DNA of 64,000 nucleotides from contig NC_089241.1 of NCBI RefSeq assembly GCF_000512585.2, positions 1,364,001-1,428,000 on the forward strand. The letters are read 5' to 3'. The stretch comes from Kwoniella bestiolae CBS 10118 (lineage: Eukaryota > Basidiomycota > Tremellomycetes > Tremellales > Cryptococcaceae). The position numbers and the translations under genes were made by a program. The notes below the pieces were generated by a model. The model saw only the letters and a list, made by a program, of their open reading frames with translations. It did no database searches and had not been told where the DNA came from. Positions 61,441 to 64,000 of the stretch are shown here, piece after piece (the stretch's first letter is position 1; each line of letters starts with the position of its first letter).

Positions 61441-62144
61441 GAAGGCAGCGGCGACACATCAGGATGAATGACGCTGGTATCGAGATGAGAGAGTATGAGA
61501 TCAGGGAAGAGAGGGAGATATCGGTCCCTTGACGGAAGCCAATGATGATTCTTATATATACGACAAAATGAACATTCCATCTTCAACGCAAACATAAACA
61601 CCCAAAACAGATTCCTCTCACGCAACATCATTTCCTATTTCCTATGTATTTCTACTTTTCTTCTCACATTTACATCAGATACCCTTTCGATCCAAGTCGT
61701 TCTGACTGATATATATATAGCTATTCGTGTCGCTCTCTCTCGAATGATGATGGACAGTACGTAGTTGGGTTGCAGAGAGATGGGAGATGATGACATGCAT
61801 CTAACTTGGTTCTCTGAAACTGGACTTGGATTTGGCTTGGGTTGCCACTTAGCTTGCGATTAAAATGAAATGTTGATACAATACGTCACGCGGGGCACAA
61901 TTCGTCAAAAGTCGCACGACCACCTTGACCTGCTAAACATAACATTTTTGTGTTTTGCGATCCTTTCTGATTGCTCTGCCTCTACCTTGCATTGAAACCC
62001 AGATGGGGGATCGCTTGTATACAACAAGACTTTGAGATCTTGAATTATCACATTGACGTCTGCGACAGAACCACCAGCCAAAAAGCAATAACGAACGGAT
62101 CGACCTGTAGTGGAGGATCTGACCTTTGAGTTGTCGGGATCAAG
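61441..62144. other. Intergenic between Kre6 and CSC1 genes
   Basis: 704 bp: Kre6 3' flank and CSC1 promoter. A TATATATATAG run is at about 61710-61721. No further gene. Confidence 0.45.
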
Positions 62145-64000
62145 ATGTCCTCCACAATGAACTGGATAGGGGATGTCCTGCTGCAGTCTCTGGATGATGG
62201 GGACGATAAGAACGATACGAGCCCTCTACCACCGGGGAGTGGACCTACACGTGAGTCCGAGTTTTCCCTACACTGACGCGAGGGGAGCGATCAAAGCTGA
62301 TTGCGATGTATGGGTGTTGGTATGATAGAGAAGTTCGATGGTGAGTCTGAGTCTGAGAAATGAGACTGATCATCCCCATCAGAGTATGCTGATTGGAGAG
62401 CATTTGATATGAAGGACCATGGTTCTCTACTCAGCTTACTTTGTCACTGGCCATCGGGCTGACAAGTTTCTTCACGTTTTGTTTTTTGAGGACCAGGTGG
62501 GATGTGGTGTATATGGGGAGGACGAAATTGAAAGGCGAGTGATCACCTCCTGTCTGGCACACACCCTTACTTATCAGAAGAAACCTCAAAGCAGAGCAAG
62601 GGAATCGCTGACTGTGTCTTCTATTGCAGACTTCTCACCTACTCCTGCTCATTCGCCTGACGCCCAGAGCTCCTCCGGGACATCAAGGTTCTTCGGTTGG
62701 ATAAGGCCTACACTTAGGACATCGGAGTTCACTGTTCTGCAGACTGTGGGGCTGGATGCTGCCGTCGTGAGTCGTTTGTCTGTCTTCGTCTTTGGAATAA
62801 GCAACAATACTAACCTGGTATCTTTGAATAGCTCCTCAATTTCTTCAGAATGGCTTTTATGCTCTTTGGTTTATCAGCTTTCTTGGCTACTATCGTCCTC
62901 ATCCCATTGAACTTGTTCGTAAGTCTCTTCTGCAATTTCATCTTCTCTCTTAAGGTTACTCGCTAATGGGAGACAAAGCGCCATGGATCTACCGACTCTG
63001 CACCTGACCCAGGCGAGAACAGTACCATAATATCTACGACACTATACCTCAACGCAATAGCCAACAATACCACCCCAATCACTCGACCAAGTCTGTACGA
63101 TGTCCTCCTTGACCCCACTACATCATCTACCATCCACCTCATCTTCACCTACCTATTTACCGCCCTGTGCCTCTCATTCTTCCATAACAACTTCCACCGA
63201 TTCGTGCTGTCCCGCCAGTCCTTCGGCCTACACCTCATCCACTCCATCTCGGCTCGAACGGTCCTCGTGACGGGCTTACCACAACATCTGAGGGGTGATA
63301 GAGCATTGGCAGATTACTTTGAGAATTGCGGATGGATGGTGGAAAGCGTGAGCGTGTGCAGGGAAGTGGAACCTGTGCGCAAAGTGCTGGAGAAGAGGAC
63401 AGTGGCGTTATTGAAGTTGGAAGAAGCATGGGTAGACTGGGTGGGGAATCCAGCGGGCAAATCGATAAGGGGTTACAACTCGGATGTGTATATCAAACCA
63501 TCCTTGGCGGGGAGTCTATCGAATTCTACCTCCAATGTGGCTTCTCCACAAAGGGTCGAAGCGAGGTTGATACCTGATCTAGAAGAAAACGAGGAAGAGG
63601 AAACCCCTCAAGAACCTCAATTGACTTCCGCTTCAGCAAATGGCTCTTCATCCTCGAATGTCGATCTGGCAGCATCGCAATCCTCCACAGTAGAGGAGGG
63701 CGAACAAAGAGCACACGTGCATATACATACTACCCGACCTAGACCTACATACCGACCTAATTGGTTTGGAAATAAGGTGGACGCGATTGAGTTTTGGGAG
63801 AAGGAGTTTGAGAAGGCCGATGAGGAGGTCAAGGAGTTGAGGAAGAGGGGGAGATTCGAAGCTACTCATGCGGCGTTTGTGACGTTCGAAGATGCCAAGG
63901 ATGCTGTGAGTGAACCGCGATCTATCCCCATGATGCCTGGAGATCATCAAGGAGTGATATCAGTAGTTCCATGCTGACTGGGGTCCTTGGCTTGTTTAGC
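62145..64000 (+). CDS. CSC1/OSCA (TMEM63, DUF221) cation channel, 5' part
   Basis: Calcium-permeable, stress-gated cation channel family of plasma and internal membranes; runs off the right edge. Exons: 62145-62250, a 12-nt exon 62329-62340, 62415-62534, 62630-62766, 62832-62918 and 62979-63905, then a donor at 63906 and an acceptor ending at 63999. Start gives MSSTMNWIGDVLLQSLDDGD. TM0/TM1 is STQLTLSLAIGLTSFFTFCF, then LRTRWDVVYMGRTKLK, GWIRPTLRTSEFTVLQTVGL and LLNFFRMAFMLFGLSAFLAT, all in family order. The N-lobe (SARTVLVTGLPQHLRGDRAL) begins the RNA-binding-like cytosolic domain, and FEATHAAFVTFEDAKDA closes the window. Intron 3 uses a GC donor, the only junction that keeps the frame. The pore domain is outside the window. 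Confidence 0.9.
62329..62340 (+). other. 12-nt microexon in the CSC1-type gene
   Basis: AGAAGTTCGATG, between a TATGATAG acceptor and a GTGAGT donor. It adds QKFDG between GPT and PWFSTQ. Its length is a multiple of three, so skipping it would drop four residues without a frameshift. Confidence 0.7.

Overview
The window is nuclear DNA of a basidiomycete yeast, most likely a tremellomycete of the Cryptococcus/Kwoniella type. The evidence is the style of the genes: nearly every gene is split by many short (about 40-80 nt) GT-AG introns, spacing is compact, promoters and leaders are CT-rich, and the recognisable proteins are typical fungal housekeeping and cell-wall enzymes. No tRNA, rRNA, CRISPR array or intact transposon was seen. 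All calls come from reading the sequence and splicing by eye; species and exact starts are inference.

Left part (1-33.6 kb), mostly core genes: the 3' end of an unknown membrane protein (1-690, +); a secreted GH5 exo-beta-1,3-glucanase (1049-3292, -); the exosome nuclease DIS3/Rrp44 (3996-8228, -), divergent from the N-glycosylation mannosyltransferase ALG2 (8589-10587, +); a TCAB1/WDR79-type WD40 protein (10777-12701, -), divergent from a large Ulp2-type SUMO protease (13191-18720, +); a Cid2/MIX23 protein (19006-19907, -); argininosuccinate synthase ARG1 (21183-22847, +). Next come a tandem duplication in the ARG1 3' flank, a family-16-type methyltransferase (23688-24587, -), a disordered serine-rich coiled-coil protein (25226-27072, -) with a doubtful small ORF upstream of it, a degenerate DEAD-box-like mitochondrial helicase (29822-31949, +) and the NADHX epimerase NAXE (32297-33593, +).

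Middle part (33.6-42.5 kb) is the accessory stretch: a DHA2 drug:H+ antiporter (35013-37488, +) with a 13-bp tandem repeat abutting its start, then three short unrecognised genes (38150-38883, 39859-40894, 41708-42458, all +) separated by large gaps. The last two look like diverged paralogs: they share a cysteine-rich C-terminal module and an intron immediately after a conserved Cys. This is the best candidate here for something undescribed.

Right part (42.5-64 kb) returns to core genes: RNF10/Mag2-type RING ligase (-), NmrA-like NAD(P)-binding protein (+), TRAPP subunit Trs23/TRAPPC4 (-), Pex24/Pex30-type dysferlin-domain peroxin (+), TMEM14 protein (-), ZIP zinc transporter (-), an unknown tail-anchored-like protein (-), the Kre6/Skn1 beta-glucan synthesis protein (+) and the 5' part of a CSC1/OSCA-type channel (+). 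The GH5 glucanase and Kre6 both act on wall beta-glucan, but they lie 56 kb apart and nothing shows co-regulation. Three genes carry microexons of 10-14 nt, and the CSC1 gene appears to use a GC-AG intron.
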